64,000 bases of DNA, from NCBI GenBank assembly GCA_017561985.1, contig JAFZAZ010000020.1, positions 1 to 64,000 on the forward strand. Direction: 5' to 3'. This document shows, piece by piece, positions 1 through 9,198 of the stretch (position 1 is its first letter; every line of letters begins with the position of its first letter). The notes under the pieces are model-generated. The model was not told the DNA's origin and did not search any database. It saw only the letters and a list, made by a program, of their open reading frames with translations. Made by a program: the position numbers and the translations under genes. Source of the DNA: Lachnospiraceae bacterium (GTDB lineage: Bacteria; Bacillota_A; Clostridia; Lachnospirales; Lachnospiraceae).

Positions 1-551
1 ATCGTGCACATGATACCGGACTCGATCGGAGCAAGGTCGTTGAGAGCCTTAGCCATCGGAGCGAGGCAGTTCGTGGTGCAGGAAGCTGCGGAGATGATGG
101 TGTCATCCTTCGTCAGCGTCTTGTGGTTAACGTTGTAAACGATGGTAGGAAGATCGTTGCCGGCCGGAGCGGAAATAACAACCTTCTTTGCACCTGCGTT
201 GATATGAGCCTGTGCCTTAGCCTTGGAAGCGTAGAAACCGGAGCACTCCAGAACTACGTCAACATCAAGCTTGCCCCAAGGGCAGTTGTTTGCATCGGGC
301 TCTTTGTAAATCTTGATGGTCTTACCCTTAACGGTGATCGTACCCTCTTCGTCGTTAGCGGTTACGGTATCCTCTTCACCGAGGTTAATGTAACGACCCT
401 GCGAAGAGTCATACTTCAAAAGGTGTGCAAGCATGGAAGGTGTGGTAAGATCGTTGATTGCAACGATTTCATAACCCTCTGCACCAAACATCTGTCTGAA
501 AGCCAGACGACCGATACGGCCAAAACCATTGATAGCTACTTTTACTGCCAT
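1..551 (-). CDS. gap: Glyceraldehyde-3-phosphate dehydrogenase (C-terminal part outside window)
   Basis: Glycolytic enzyme that oxidises glyceraldehyde 3-phosphate with NAD and phosphate in the cytosol. About 183 codons of the N-terminal half are visible; the rest runs off the left edge. The start [16 protein letters not shown] is the family's NAD-binding Rossmann start, and the catalytic-cysteine motif [12 protein letters not shown] lies near residue 150. The ATG at 551 follows an AGGAGG ribosome site at about 560-566. A tandem promoter region and a 9-bp hairpin lie in the 5' leader. rpoZ, upstream, ends in its own terminator, so gap is probably transcribed separately. The identity is secure; whether pgk or tpiA follow cannot be seen. 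Confidence 0.97.
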   Translation of the reverse strand, partial: MAVKVAINGFGRIGRLAFRQMFGAEGYEIVAINDLTTPSMLAHLLKYDSSQGRYINLGEEDTVTANDEEGTITVKGKTIKIYKEPDANNCPWGKLDVDVVLECSGFYASKAKAQAHINAGAKKVVISAPAGNDLPTIVYNVNHKTLTKDDTIISAASCTTNCLAPMAKALNDLAPIESGIMCT

Positions 552-577
552 GATTTTGTTCCTCCTAAGATTTTTAT

Positions 578-608
578 ATTTTTAGATTTAGTTTGGTCCT
601 CTAAAAAT
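578..608 (-). promoter_or_regulatory. Hairpin in the gap 5' leader
   Basis: A perfect 9-bp inverted repeat (ATTTTTAGA at 578-586, TCTAAAAAT at 600-608, 13-nt loop) lies in the gap leader, between the promoter and the ribosome site. It could be an mRNA-stabilising 5' stem or an operator. It has no T-tract in the right place for a terminator. Function is inferred only. Confidence 0.5.
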
Positions 609-616
609 CCTAGACC

Positions 617-645
617 ATTGTACTGAAAGATTGTGAAAAATGCAA
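617..645 (-). promoter_or_regulatory. Promoter for gap
   Basis: Read on the minus strand: -35 TTGCAT, 17-bp spacer, -10 TACAAT, about 65 bp upstream of the gap ATG. A second, weaker match (TTGCGT, 17 bp, TATACG) lies upstream at 666-694, suggesting tandem promoters for this highly expressed gene. Confidence 0.6.
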
Positions 646-727
646 GTCCAATTTCGCCTTTTTTGCGTATAATGGCATTTTCCATAAAACGCAAGCCAAA
701 TGCCGATTTTCTTTGTTCATTTGCACG

Positions 728-761
728 AAAAAACGGACAGGGACGATTCCCGCCCCTGCCC
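728..761 (-). terminator. Intrinsic terminator after rpoZ
   Basis: On the minus strand an 11-bp stem (arms 751-761 and 735-745, with two G-T pairs and a 5-nt loop) is followed by six T residues. It lies about 27 bp past the rpoZ stop codon. Confidence 0.85.
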
Positions 762-787
762 GCGGACAGCCTGTAATATCTCAATTC

Positions 788-1123
788 TTACGCAAGATCC
801 GTGTCTTCGGTGCTCTCGCCGTTCTCAGCCGCAGCAAGCGCAGCCTCCCAGTCCGGCACGTTCGCGTCGTCGCTCTCGGCAGCCTTATCTTCCTCGGCAT
901 CTCCTGTGAGGATCTTAACCTTGCCCTCCCATACCTCCTGAACGGCGATGGAAAGAGGCTTCTCGCACTTCGGCGTCACTTGCGGTGCGGAGCCGTTGAT
1001 GATCTGTCTCGCGCGCTTTGCGGTTGCGAGCACGATGGAGTAACGGCTGGTTACAGCCGGATCGCCTTCCTCGGCACCGGCATTGACAACTTCCAACAAA
1101 TCTTTGTAAGACGGATGAATCAT
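788..1123 (-). CDS. rpoZ: RNA polymerase omega subunit
   Basis: Small subunit that helps assemble and stabilise RNA polymerase. At 111 residues it is slightly longer than usual, because an acidic, alanine-rich tail follows the conserved core. The core motif SRYSIVLATAKRARQI matches the omega fold that grips the beta-prime C terminus. The ATG at 1123 has an AAAGGAGAG ribosome site. It lies 50 bp downstream of yicC, probably in one transcript, and ends at the terminator at 728-761. In many Firmicutes remA and gmk sit between yicC and rpoZ; here that space is only 50 bp, so both are absent from this locus. Confidence 0.93.
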   Translation of the reverse strand: MIHPSYKDLLEVVNAGAEEGDPAVTSRYSIVLATAKRARQIINGSAPQVTPKCEKPLSIAVQEVWEGKVKILTGDAEEDKAAESDDANVPDWEAALAAAENGESTEDTDLA

Positions 1124-1173
1124 GGTACTCTCCTTTGAATATATCTTCTGTGTGAGGCCCGCTCAGGCGGTTC

Positions 1174-2052
1174 TCATTCGATGTTCTGAATCTGTTCGCG
1201 GATCTTCTCGATGTCGGTCTTTAAGTTGATCGCAATATCGGAAACCGAAAGGTCGTTGGCCTTCGAGAGGATCGTATTGGCCTCGCGGTTCATCTCCTGT
1301 GCGATGAAGTCGAGCTTGCGTCCGACATTTTCCTTCGCATCGAGCGTGTCCCGCATGTTCTTGATATGTGCGCGCAGACGAACCGTCTCCTCGTCCGTGC
1401 AGATCTTGTCCGCATAGAGGACGATCTCGGTTGCAAGCGCCTGCGGATCCACCGGAGTCGGTCCGAGCACTTCCTGCACCTTCGCAAGAAGCTTCGCACG
1501 GTATGCTGCGACGATCTCGGGGGAACGTTTCTCTACGGCGTCAACTCCCGCAAGCATCGCATCGAGCTTACTCTCCACGTCGGCACGGAGCTCCGCGCCC
1601 TCCGCCGTTCTGGTCGCCACGAACTTCTCGCAGGCTCCCTGTACGGCGCGCTCCACAAAGGGAAGCAGCGTGTCCTCGTCCGGTTCCGTCTCCTCCGCAA
1701 CAAGCACGTCCTGCATGCGTGCAAGGCTCGTCACGGAAATGTCGGGCGACAGCGAAAAGTCCTCCGCCATCTGCTTCATGTACCGCATGTAACTCTCCGC
1801 CACACTGCGGTTGTAGCGAACGTTCTCCGCGCTCTCCGACTCCTCCTCGTAGTAGAGGTACATGTCGATCTTTCCGCGGGACGCATACTTCTTGACGATG
1901 TTGCGGATCGGGGTCTCAAAGAAGTTCAGCTTCTTCGGAAGCCGCACACCGATCTCACAATACCGGTGGTTCACGGACTTCATCTCCACCGTGAGTTTTT
2001 TGCCGTTCTCACAAAGTTCGAACCGTCCGAACCCCGTCATGCTTCTGACCAT
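1174..2052 (-). CDS. yicC: YicC/YloC family endoribonuclease
   Basis: Cytosolic protein of the YicC/YloC family, whose members are known as endoribonucleases acting in RNA turnover. The start MVRSMTGFGR is the family signature, and the C-terminal part carries the conserved stretch KLDFIAQEMNREANTI. I place the start at 2052, giving 292 residues, the family's normal length; an in-frame ATG at 2064 overlaps the AAAGG ribosome site and is less likely. A consensus promoter lies about 70 bp upstream. The gene precedes rpoZ as in most Firmicutes. Confidence 0.92.
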   Translation of the reverse strand: MVRSMTGFGRFELCENGKKLTVEMKSVNHRYCEIGVRLPKKLNFFETPIRNIVKKYASRGKIDMYLYYEEESESAENVRYNRSVAESYMRYMKQMAEDFSLSPDISVTSLARMQDVLVAEETEPDEDTLLPFVERAVQGACEKFVATRTAEGAELRADVESKLDAMLAGVDAVEKRSPEIVAAYRAKLLAKVQEVLGPTPVDPQALATEIVLYADKICTDEETVRLRAHIKNMRDTLDAKENVGRKLDFIAQEMNREANTILSKANDLSVSDIAINLKTDIEKIREQIQNIE

Positions 2053-2118
2053 ACTCTCGCTCATCCTTTCCGGACGACGCAGGCGATAGGACCGCATACT
2101 ACGTCACACTAACGACTA

Positions 2119-2147
2119 ATTATATCGTTGCTCCCGCGGCTTGTCAA
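2119..2147 (-). promoter_or_regulatory. Consensus promoter for yicC-rpoZ
   Basis: On the minus strand TTGACA, a 17-bp spacer and TATAAT form a full match to the housekeeping sigma consensus, the best in the window. The -10 is about 67 bp upstream of the yicC start. Confidence 0.88.
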
Positions 2148-2193
2148 GAACGACTTTTCCGCCGGGAGGCTCATTTTTCGGAAAATGCAGTCC

Positions 2194-4752
2194 CTACTCG
2201 ATGCTCTTCAACGACTCCGCCATATCGACGTTCTCGAGTCTGCGGACCATGACAAGGTCGACGATCACCGCGAAAAGGAACGTGTATATAAAACACATCA
2301 GGTAACTCTTCCACTCCACGAACACGCGGAACGAAACAAGGTCCACCTGGATCTTCGACATGACGAAGCGAAGGAGAAGCTTGCCGAGCGGCACGCCGCA
2401 CACGGCGCCGACCGCAGTTAACATCAGATTCTCGCGGAACACATACAGAGACGTCTCAAGGCTTCGGAAGCCGAGCACCTTGATCGTCGCAATCTCGCGG
2501 ATCCGCTCCGTGATGGAGATGTTTGTCAGGTTGTAAAGGACGATGCCCGCAAGCGCCGCCGCGCACACGATGACGAGGATCACGATGAGGTCAAGACTTC
2601 CGAGCATGTTGAAAATGCGCGTCTCGAACTCCTTGATGACGCTCACGGAACGCACGCCGCCGGTCTTCTGCAGTTTTGCTCCGACCTCGTACACATCCGC
2701 TCCGTCCGCTGCCACTGCGATCGCCGCGTCGAAGACGGGCTCCTCGCCGAACACAAACGCGTACGTCTCCTTCGTCATATACAGGCAGTTTCCCACGTAA
2801 TTGAGGCAAATGCCGCCGATCTTCACGCTCGCGTCGCTCTTTCCCTCGCGGCGGATCGTCACGGTGTCGCCGGCCTTCAGGGACAGCTGGCGCGCGAATT
2901 TGTCGTTGATGTAACACTCGCAGAACTCCGGCATCGCAATCTCATTTCCATCCACATCCGTGAGCGTCACGAACTCCCTGTATCGCTCGACATCCTCGGG
3001 GACATAGAGATACGTGTCCTTCGACGTATCCTCGGTCACAACCGTGATCGCGGCGTTCACAAGAAACGTCGTACGCGCAAGGCTTCCCTCCGTATCCTTC
3101 AGGAACTGCTCCTGCGTGCCGTCTTCAAGATGCACCGTAAAATCGTACCGCTCGATCTTTCCGTACTGCTCGCTTGTGATCGTCGTGATCGAGTCGCGGA
3201 TGCCGTGGCCGGCGATCAAAAGCGCCATGCAACCGGCAATTCCGATGACCATCATGAAAAATCTCCGGCGATAGCGGACCACGTTTCGAACCGATACTTT
3301 CGACAGGAACGAGAGCCTGTTCCAAAGGAACGGTACCCTCTCGAGGAGTATCCTGCGTCCGCTCTTCGGCGCTCTCGGACGGATCAGCTCCGCGGGCACC
3401 TCACGCATCGAGCGCGCGATGCTCACAACCGTCACGCCGACCGGGCAGAGCACGGCGATCGCCATGCACACAATGAACAATTTCGGATTCCACACGAAGA
3501 CAAGCTTGTCCGTGAAACCGTACATGATATCATAAACTTTCCAGATGACCGAGGGGAACGCCCTGCATCCGACAAAATAGCCGATCACGCCGCCGATCAC
3601 GGCGCCGCTGCCGGCGTAGATGACGTACTTCATCGAGATGGCGCGGCCGGTGTATCCGAGCGCCTTCATGACGCCGATCTGCGTGCGCTGCTCCTCGATC
3701 ATACGGCTCATCGTCGTCATGCACACAAGCGCTGCGACAAGTATGAAAAATGCGGGAAATACCGTCGCGATACCCTCGACGATATGCGCGTCGTTGTCAA
3801 AGCACACGTAGCCGATGTTCGTGTTCCGATCGACGCAGTACTGCTGGTATTCGACGTTGTCGTACTCCTCGTAAGGGTACGCAAAATTGTCCGGAACCTT
3901 CATCCCGACCGCTGCGAAGCGAGCCTCGACCTCGTCCCGCACTCTCTGGCGGATGACGCCGGAAATATGCTCCCTGCGCAACCCGCCGAGCCGCTCGCAA
4001 AGCGATTCCATGGACACCTTCGTGCGTCCGAGCATATCCTCGTATTCGTCGCTGTAGATCTTCTCTCCATGGTTTGTGACGATGTACAGCGATGTATACG
4101 CATTCGAGACAAATCCGTCCCGCGGGATGTACATAAAAGCATTCACCGTACCGTCCAGAAGATCGGTCGTACCGCGCTCATAATTCAGGTAAAGCGGTGA
4201 AAACGCAAGGCCGACCACAACGTACTCGCGATACTTTAATCGGATCTCCGTCGAAAGCTCGTCATTCTCGTCGTCCTTACCCTCCGCGGTGAACTCCTCC
4301 GCTACGCGGATCACGGTTCCGAGGCGGTCTGTGCCGTAGTTTCGCGAATCGAGCACGCACTCGTTTGCATTTTCCGGCATACGGCCTTCGGTGAGACGCA
4401 GCTCGTTCACGCCGTACGTAATCGTATGCACCGCCATCACGCGGTCGTCGTCATACACGCTGTCGCGGTAAATGACCATTTTCTGAATCTCGCCGTCCGC
4501 CGCAACCACGCCCGGGTCCCTGCGAAGCTCCTCGAGCTCCTCGTCGGTAAATCCGATCGTGGACACGAAGCGGTAATCGAACATCTTAAGATCCGCAAGA
4601 TACTCGTCGGTCGTCGCGATCATGTCCTTCGTGGTGTTGCGAAGTCCCGCAAAAAAGCCCACTCCGAGCGCAATGATGGCCGCTATCGCAAGAAAGCGGC
4701 CGAAACTTCCGCGGATCTCCCGCCATGTGGTTGTTCTCATTCCTCTCGTCAT
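2194..4752 (-). CDS. FtsX-like ABC transporter permease, two FtsX domains
   Basis: Large permease (852 residues) of the MacB/FtsX type, which acts mechanically across the membrane rather than as a channel. One N-terminal membrane helix (about 18-38) is followed by an extracytoplasmic domain (about 45-320). Then come a three-helix FtsX block (about 325-455), a helix near 500, a second external domain, and a final FtsX block (about 730-850). Each FtsX block carries an E-x-IGVMKALG or EIATIKVLG type motif. The ATG at 4752 has a GGAAGGG ribosome site. It lies 22 bp downstream of its ATPase. The substrate is not evident; lipid or peptide handling and drug or bacteriocin resistance are usual for the family. 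Confidence 0.88.
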   Translation of the reverse strand: MTRGMRTTTWREIRGSFGRFLAIAAIIALGVGFFAGLRNTTKDMIATTDEYLADLKMFDYRFVSTIGFTDEELEELRRDPGVVAADGEIQKMVIYRDSVYDDDRVMAVHTITYGVNELRLTEGRMPENANECVLDSRNYGTDRLGTVIRVAEEFTAEGKDDENDELSTEIRLKYREYVVVGLAFSPLYLNYERGTTDLLDGTVNAFMYIPRDGFVSNAYTSLYIVTNHGEKIYSDEYEDMLGRTKVSMESLCERLGGLRREHISGVIRQRVRDEVEARFAAVGMKVPDNFAYPYEEYDNVEYQQYCVDRNTNIGYVCFDNDAHIVEGIATVFPAFFILVAALVCMTTMSRMIEEQRTQIGVMKALGYTGRAISMKYVIYAGSGAVIGGVIGYFVGCRAFPSVIWKVYDIMYGFTDKLVFVWNPKLFIVCMAIAVLCPVGVTVVSIARSMREVPAELIRPRAPKSGRRILLERVPFLWNRLSFLSKVSVRNVVRYRRRFFMMVIGIAGCMALLIAGHGIRDSITTITSEQYGKIERYDFTVHLEDGTQEQFLKDTEGSLARTTFLVNAAITVVTEDTSKDTYLYVPEDVERYREFVTLTDVDGNEIAMPEFCECYINDKFARQLSLKAGDTVTIRREGKSDASVKIGGICLNYVGNCLYMTKETYAFVFGEEPVFDAAIAVAADGADVYEVGAKLQKTGGVRSVSVIKEFETRIFNMLGSLDLIVILVIVCAAALAGIVLYNLTNISITERIREIATIKVLGFRSLETSLYVFRENLMLTAVGAVCGVPLGKLLLRFVMSKIQVDLVSFRVFVEWKSYLMCFIYTFLFAVIVDLVMVRRLENVDMAESLKSIE

Positions 4753-4774
4753 GGGTACCCTTCCGATATCGCCG

Positions 4775-5476
4775 TCACCACTCGATCTGACTGATCGGCG
4801 TCACGTTCCCGTTTTTGTACATATTCTTGATCCGGCCGCTGCCGACCTCGATCACGCGGTCCGCCATCTTTGCGATGGCCTGGTTGTGCGTGATGATCAC
4901 GACCGTCATGTCATATTTACGCGCTGTCTCCTCCAAAAGAGACAAAATCGCTTTTCCCGTTTTATAGTCAAGCGCTCCCGTCGGCTCGTCGCAAAGCAGA
5001 AGCTTCGGTTTCTTCGCAAGCGCTCTCGCGATCGCCACGCGCTGCTGCTCGCCTCCCGAGAGCTGTGCCGGAAAATTCTGCATTCTCTCCTCAAGCCCCA
5101 CGGCCTTCAATACGTCCGCAGCGCCGAGCGAGTCGCGGCAGATCTGCGACGCAAGCTCCACGTTCTCAAGCGCTGTCAGGTTCTGCACGAGGTTATAAAA
5201 CTGAAACACGAATCCGATATCCGCGCGGCGGTACTCCGTCAGCTGCTTTCTGCCGTATGCGGATATCTCCTCCCCGTCGAGGCGCACCGTTCCGCTGCTC
5301 GCAGCATCCATGCCGCCGAGGATGTTGAGGATCGTCGTCTTGCCTGCGCCCGAAGCGCCAACGACAACACAGATCTCGCCCTTTTCGATGTCAAACGTAA
5401 CGCCCGAAAGTGCCGGGATCGTCACTTCCCCGACGCGATAATCCTTCGTCACGTCACGAAATTCCACGTAACTCAT
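4775..5476 (-). CDS. ABC transporter ATP-binding protein (MacB/LolD type)
   Basis: ATPase partner (233 residues) of the adjacent permease. It shows Walker [10 protein letters not shown] near residue 40, the signature [15 protein letters not shown], and Walker [13 protein letters not shown] with the D-loop residues usual in the LolD/MacB branch. The ATG at 5476 is preceded by AAAAGGAGAA. It follows topB by 24 bp and precedes the permease by 22 bp, so topB, ATPase and permease are probably one operon. No membrane-fusion partner is encoded nearby, which suits a Gram-positive envelope. Confidence 0.93.
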   Translation of the reverse strand: MSYVEFRDVTKDYRVGEVTIPALSGVTFDIEKGEICVVVGASGAGKTTILNILGGMDAASSGTVRLDGEEISAYGRKQLTEYRRADIGFVFQFYNLVQNLTALENVELASQICRDSLGAADVLKAVGLEERMQNFPAQLSGGEQQRVAIARALAKKPKLLLCDEPTGALDYKTGKAILSLLEETARKYDMTVVIITHNQAIAKMADRVIEVGSGRIKNMYKNGNVTPISQIEW

Positions 5477-5500
5477 CGGTTCTCCTTTTCTTCCCTTACA

Positions 5501-7720
5501 TTACTTGCGGTAATACGAATCCACGACGTAAAACTGGTTTCTGAGCGTGTCGTGGTCCCTCTTGGTCTTCGCATACTCGGTCCATTTGGTGACGTACGCT
5601 TCGAGCTTTTCGAGGTATTCCTTCTCGGTTGTCACGCCCTCGGCAACCTGCGTGAGTCCCTTCTCCCAGCTTGCCGTGAGCTCCGGGTTCAGAAGCGACC
5701 GGATGGACACGAGCACCACGTAAAATACCAGCTCTCCGAGTTTCTTCGGCGTGATGACCTGCGTCTTTTTATTGAGATTTAAGTAATTGATCTTGATCAG
5801 CTTGTTCAAAATCTCGGCGCGTGTCGCACTCGTTCCGATACCGCTGCCCTTGATCTGCGCGCGAAGCTCCTCATCCTCTATGAGCTGGCCCGCATTTTCC
5901 ATCGCAAGGATCAGAGAACCTGACGTATAGCGCTTCGGCGGCTTGGTTTCACCCTCGCGAAGCTCATAGCCCGCGACATCAATCATCGCGCCCGCCTTCA
6001 ACGCCTTGATACGGTCGAACAAAGCCGTGTCGAGAACCTCCTCAGGCTCATCTGCAGCGCCCTCGCCGTCCTTGTCTTCGTCCTTCTTCTCCTTCTTCGC
6101 GTCCTTTGCACCGTCGTCTGCACCGGCCCGCTTCGCTTCGTCCGCACTGTACAATGCAAGGTATCCCGGGTTCTCCAGCACCTTGAAACTGCTGAAGAAA
6201 TGCTCTCCGCGGAGCGTAAGCTCCATCGCGATCTTTTGATACTCCGCCGGAGGATAGAAAATGGCCAGGAATCGGCGCACGATGCGGTCGTACACCTTCT
6301 TCGCGAGGTCATTGACCGACGCAAGCTCCGAGAGACCCTCGCCGGTCGGAATGATCGCATAGTGATCCGTGATCTGCTTGTCGTTGACGTACTTGGTCTT
6401 GGCGATCTTTTCGTACAGGCCGAACGATTTGACGGCGCGCACATACTCAAGATACTGCGGATTCTTCGCAAGTCCACCGAGATTCTTGGTGATCTCCTTG
6501 GCAACCGCTGTAGAGAGCACTCTGGCATCGGTTCTTGGGTACGTCACAAGCTTTTTCTCATACAAAAGCTGGACAATCTTGAGAGTCTCATCGGGGCTTA
6601 TCTTAAACAGCCGCGAGCACTCGTTCTGAAGCTCCGCCAGGTTGAACAAAAGCGGAGGATTTTTCTTCTCTTTCTTCTTCTCGATATTCGCAAGCGTCGC
6701 CTGCGTGCACTCCGGATCCGAGCCGTCCACGATATAACGGTTGTCGGTCTCGGGCATCACGGCGTCAGCGGTGGTCACTGCACTTTCTGCATTTTCCGCC
6801 GGCGCGGATGTCACATTCTCCGCGGGAATCGCAGTTCCGTTTTCCGCGGGAACTTCCGCCTCTGCGGGAGCCTTCACACCGCCGAGCATCTCGATCAAAG
6901 CTTCCGCGTCCTCTCGCTTGCGGAAGCCGTTTTCCTTGTATAAGAGCGGGGATTCAAAGTATTTGGAGCCCTTCACCGCGCGCCATTCGCCGTGGAACTG
7001 CTCACCGCCGAGCGTGTACGCGCCCATCACGCGGTAAAACGGCGTCTTCACGAAATTGCGGATGTCCTGCTCCCTGCGCACAACCATGCCGAGAACGCAC
7101 GTCATCACGCGGCCCACGGAGATCGCCCCGAGGCGGTCTATCTGCATGTGGCTGCGAAGAAGCGTGCCGTAATTGATCGTCAATGCACGCGAAAAATTGA
7201 TTCCCATCAGGTAGTCTTCCTTCGCACGCAGGTACGCGGCGTCGGAAAGGTTGTCGTATGCGGACAGAGGCTTGGCCTCGCGTATGCCGCGAAGAATCTC
7301 CTCCTCGGTCTGCGAATCGATCCACACGCGACGCTTGTCCTTGGTCGCGGGCACCTTCGCCATCTGGTCGACCAGGCGATAAATATACTCTCCCTCACGC
7401 CCCGAGTCGGTGCACACGTAGATGCGCTCGACGTCGTCGCGGTTTAAGAGTCCCTTCACAATTTCAAATTGTTTCTTCACATTGCCGATGACCTCGTATT
7501 TCCAGGTCTTCGGCAGGAACGGCAGCGTATCCGCTTTCCATTGCTTGAGGGCAGGATCGTACACTTCCGGGTAGCTCATCGTGATCAGGTGTCCCACACA
7601 CCACGTCACCACGCTTCCGTCGCTCTCCAGATAGCCGTCTTTGCGCGTAAAATTCTCCTTCAGCGCCTTGGCGAACTCCTGAGCGACGCTCGGTTTTTCT
7701 GCTATATACAGATTCTTCAT
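5501..7720 (-). CDS. topB: DNA topoisomerase III (type IA)
   Basis: Type IA topoisomerase that cuts and passes single DNA strands, resolving recombination and replication intermediates. The N-terminal Toprim domain starts MKNLYIAEKPSVAQEF and has the metal-binding motif DSGREGEYIYR near residue 105; the active-site tyrosine is in VTYPRTDARVL near residue 393. I chose the ATG at 7720 (739 residues) because AAAGG is correctly spaced; the ATG at 7726 sits directly on it. Two low-complexity inserts are unusual: a repeated PAEN/APAEA stretch at about 280-328, and a K/D/E-rich stretch at about 523-570. No C-terminal zinc fingers are visible, as in other Firmicute TopB proteins. Confidence 0.95.
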   Translation of the reverse strand: MKNLYIAEKPSVAQEFAKALKENFTRKDGYLESDGSVVTWCVGHLITMSYPEVYDPALKQWKADTLPFLPKTWKYEVIGNVKKQFEIVKGLLNRDDVERIYVCTDSGREGEYIYRLVDQMAKVPATKDKRRVWIDSQTEEEILRGIREAKPLSAYDNLSDAAYLRAKEDYLMGINFSRALTINYGTLLRSHMQIDRLGAISVGRVMTCVLGMVVRREQDIRNFVKTPFYRVMGAYTLGGEQFHGEWRAVKGSKYFESPLLYKENGFRKREDAEALIEMLGGVKAPAEAEVPAENGTAIPAENVTSAPAENAESAVTTADAVMPETDNRYIVDGSDPECTQATLANIEKKKEKKNPPLLFNLAELQNECSRLFKISPDETLKIVQLLYEKKLVTYPRTDARVLSTAVAKEITKNLGGLAKNPQYLEYVRAVKSFGLYEKIAKTKYVNDKQITDHYAIIPTGEGLSELASVNDLAKKVYDRIVRRFLAIFYPPAEYQKIAMELTLRGEHFFSSFKVLENPGYLALYSADEAKRAGADDGAKDAKKEKKDEDKDGEGAADEPEEVLDTALFDRIKALKAGAMIDVAGYELREGETKPPKRYTSGSLILAMENAGQLIEDEELRAQIKGSGIGTSATRAEILNKLIKINYLNLNKKTQVITPKKLGELVFYVVLVSIRSLLNPELTASWEKGLTQVAEGVTTEKEYLEKLEAYVTKWTEYAKTKRDHDTLRNQFYVVDSYYRK

Positions 7721-7751
7721 ACTCATCCTTTCCCTTTCTCCGAGTGTCCCT

Positions 7752-7780
7752 ATTGTACCACAGCGCACCCCGCAAAGCAA
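7752..7780 (-). promoter_or_regulatory. Promoter for topB operon
   Basis: On the minus strand -35 TTGCTT, 17-bp spacer and -10 TACAAT with an extended TGG directly before it. It lies about 32 bp upstream of the topB start. Confidence 0.7.
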
Positions 7781-7822
7781 CCACGGACGGAAGGTTTCCG
7801 CCATCCCTCTCTCTCGGAAAAC

Positions 7823-7860
7823 GAAGCAAAGAAGCCGCCCTCCCGAAGGAAAGCGGCTTC
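7823..7860 (-). terminator. Intrinsic terminator after glyA
   Basis: An 8-bp GC-rich stem (GAAGCCGC at 7831-7838 with GCGGCTTC at 7853-7860) is followed on the minus strand by a T-rich stretch. It lies 22 bp past the glyA stop and just upstream of the topB promoter. Confidence 0.75.
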
Positions 7861-7882
7861 TGAAAAATCATTTTTCGAACAA

Positions 7883-9130
7883 TTACTCGTACAGCGGGTA
7901 CTTGTCGGTAAGGCTCTTAACGATTGCGTAAGCCTCTGCCTTCTTCGACTCGTCGCCGGGGTTCTTGATGACAAGGGCGATCGCCTCGGCAATCTTGTCC
8001 ATGTCGGCCTCGTTCATGCCGCGGGACGTAACCGCTGCGGTTCCGAGACGGATACCGCTCGTGACAAACGGCGAAGCGGGATCGTTCGGGATCGTGTTCT
8101 TGTTGCAGGTGATGTGCACCTCGTCGAGGAGCTTCTCTGCATCCTTGCCGGTGATGTTCATGTTGATGAGATCAACAAGCATCAGATGGTTGTCCGTACC
8201 GTCGGAAACGATCTTGAAGCCGCGGCTCTGAAGTCCCTTGCAAAGGGCCTGAGCGTTCTTCACGATGTTGCCTGCGTACTCCTTGAAGGACGGTTCCAAA
8301 GCTTCCTTGAAGCAGACAGCCTTCGCTGCGATCACGTGCATCAGAGGGCCTCCCTGGATTCCCGGGAACACAGCCTTGTTGAACTTGTGCTCGTCGGCAA
8401 ATGCCTGCGAGGACAGGATCATACCGCCTCTCGGTCCGCGGAGCGTCTTGTGCGTCGTCGTGGTGACAACGTGAGCGTACGGGATCGGGCTCTCATGGTA
8501 ACCGCCGGCAACAAGACCGGCGATGTGAGCCATATCTACCATCAGGTAAGCGCCGACCATATCGGCGATCTCACGGAATCTCTTGAAATCAATCTTGCGT
8601 GCGTATGCGCTGGCACCTGCGATAATCAGCTTCGGCTGGCACTCCTTCGCGATGCGCTCCACCTCATCGTAATCGATGAAGCCGTCGTCGTTAACGCCGT
8701 AAGGAACGATGTTGAAGTACGTACCGGAGAAGTTCACCGGGCTGCCGTGCGTCAGATGACCGCCGTGTGCAAGGTTCATACCCATCACGGTATCGCCGGG
8801 CTTAAGGAGTGCGAACTGAACTGCCATGTTGGCCTGGGCGCCGGAGTGCGGCTGAACATTTACATACTCGCAGCCGAAGAGCTTCTTAGCGCGCTCGATG
8901 GCGAGGTTCTCGGCAACGTCAACACACTGGCAACCGCCGTAATATCTCTTCCCGGGATAGCCCTCCGCGTACTTGTTGGTCAATACGCTTCCCATAGCAG
9001 CCATAACAGCCTTGCTTACGAGGTTTTCGGAGGCGATCAGCTCGATGTTTTCGCGCTGTCTGCCGAGCTCGAGTTCAATGCTCTCGGCAAGCTCCGGGTC
9101 AACTGTTTTCACTTCGTCAAATGAATACAT
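7883..9130 (-). CDS. glyA: Serine hydroxymethyltransferase
   Basis: PLP enzyme that converts serine and tetrahydrofolate into glycine and 5,10-methylene-tetrahydrofolate, the main source of one-carbon units for purine and thymidylate synthesis. The PLP-binding lysine is in [16 protein letters not shown] near residue 228. The sequence is collinear with the family and 415 residues long, the normal size. The ATG at 9130 is preceded by AGAAAGGA with a 7-nt spacer. It lies 68 bp downstream of a DegV gene, with no convincing terminator between, so the two may be co-transcribed. Confidence 0.97.
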   Translation of the reverse strand: MYSFDEVKTVDPELAESIELELGRQRENIELIASENLVSKAVMAAMGSVLTNKYAEGYPGKRYYGGCQCVDVAENLAIERAKKLFGCEYVNVQPHSGAQANMAVQFALLKPGDTVMGMNLAHGGHLTHGSPVNFSGTYFNIVPYGVNDDGFIDYDEVERIAKECQPKLIIAGASAYARKIDFKRFREIADMVGAYLMVDMAHIAGLVAGGYHESPIPYAHVVTTTTHKTLRGPRGGMILSSQAFADEHKFNKAVFPGIQGGPLMHVIAAKAVCFKEALEPSFKEYAGNIVKNAQALCKGLQSRGFKIVSDGTDNHLMLVDLINMNITGKDAEKLLDEVHITCNKNTIPNDPASPFVTSGIRLGTAAVTSRGMNEADMDKIAEAIALVIKNPGDESKKAEAYAIVKSLTDKYPLYE

Positions 9131-9198
9131 AGGTATGTCCTTTCTGGGTTTGTTTATCGACAGGAGCCCGTCGCCGGGTTCTCCCAACGTACTTTATA

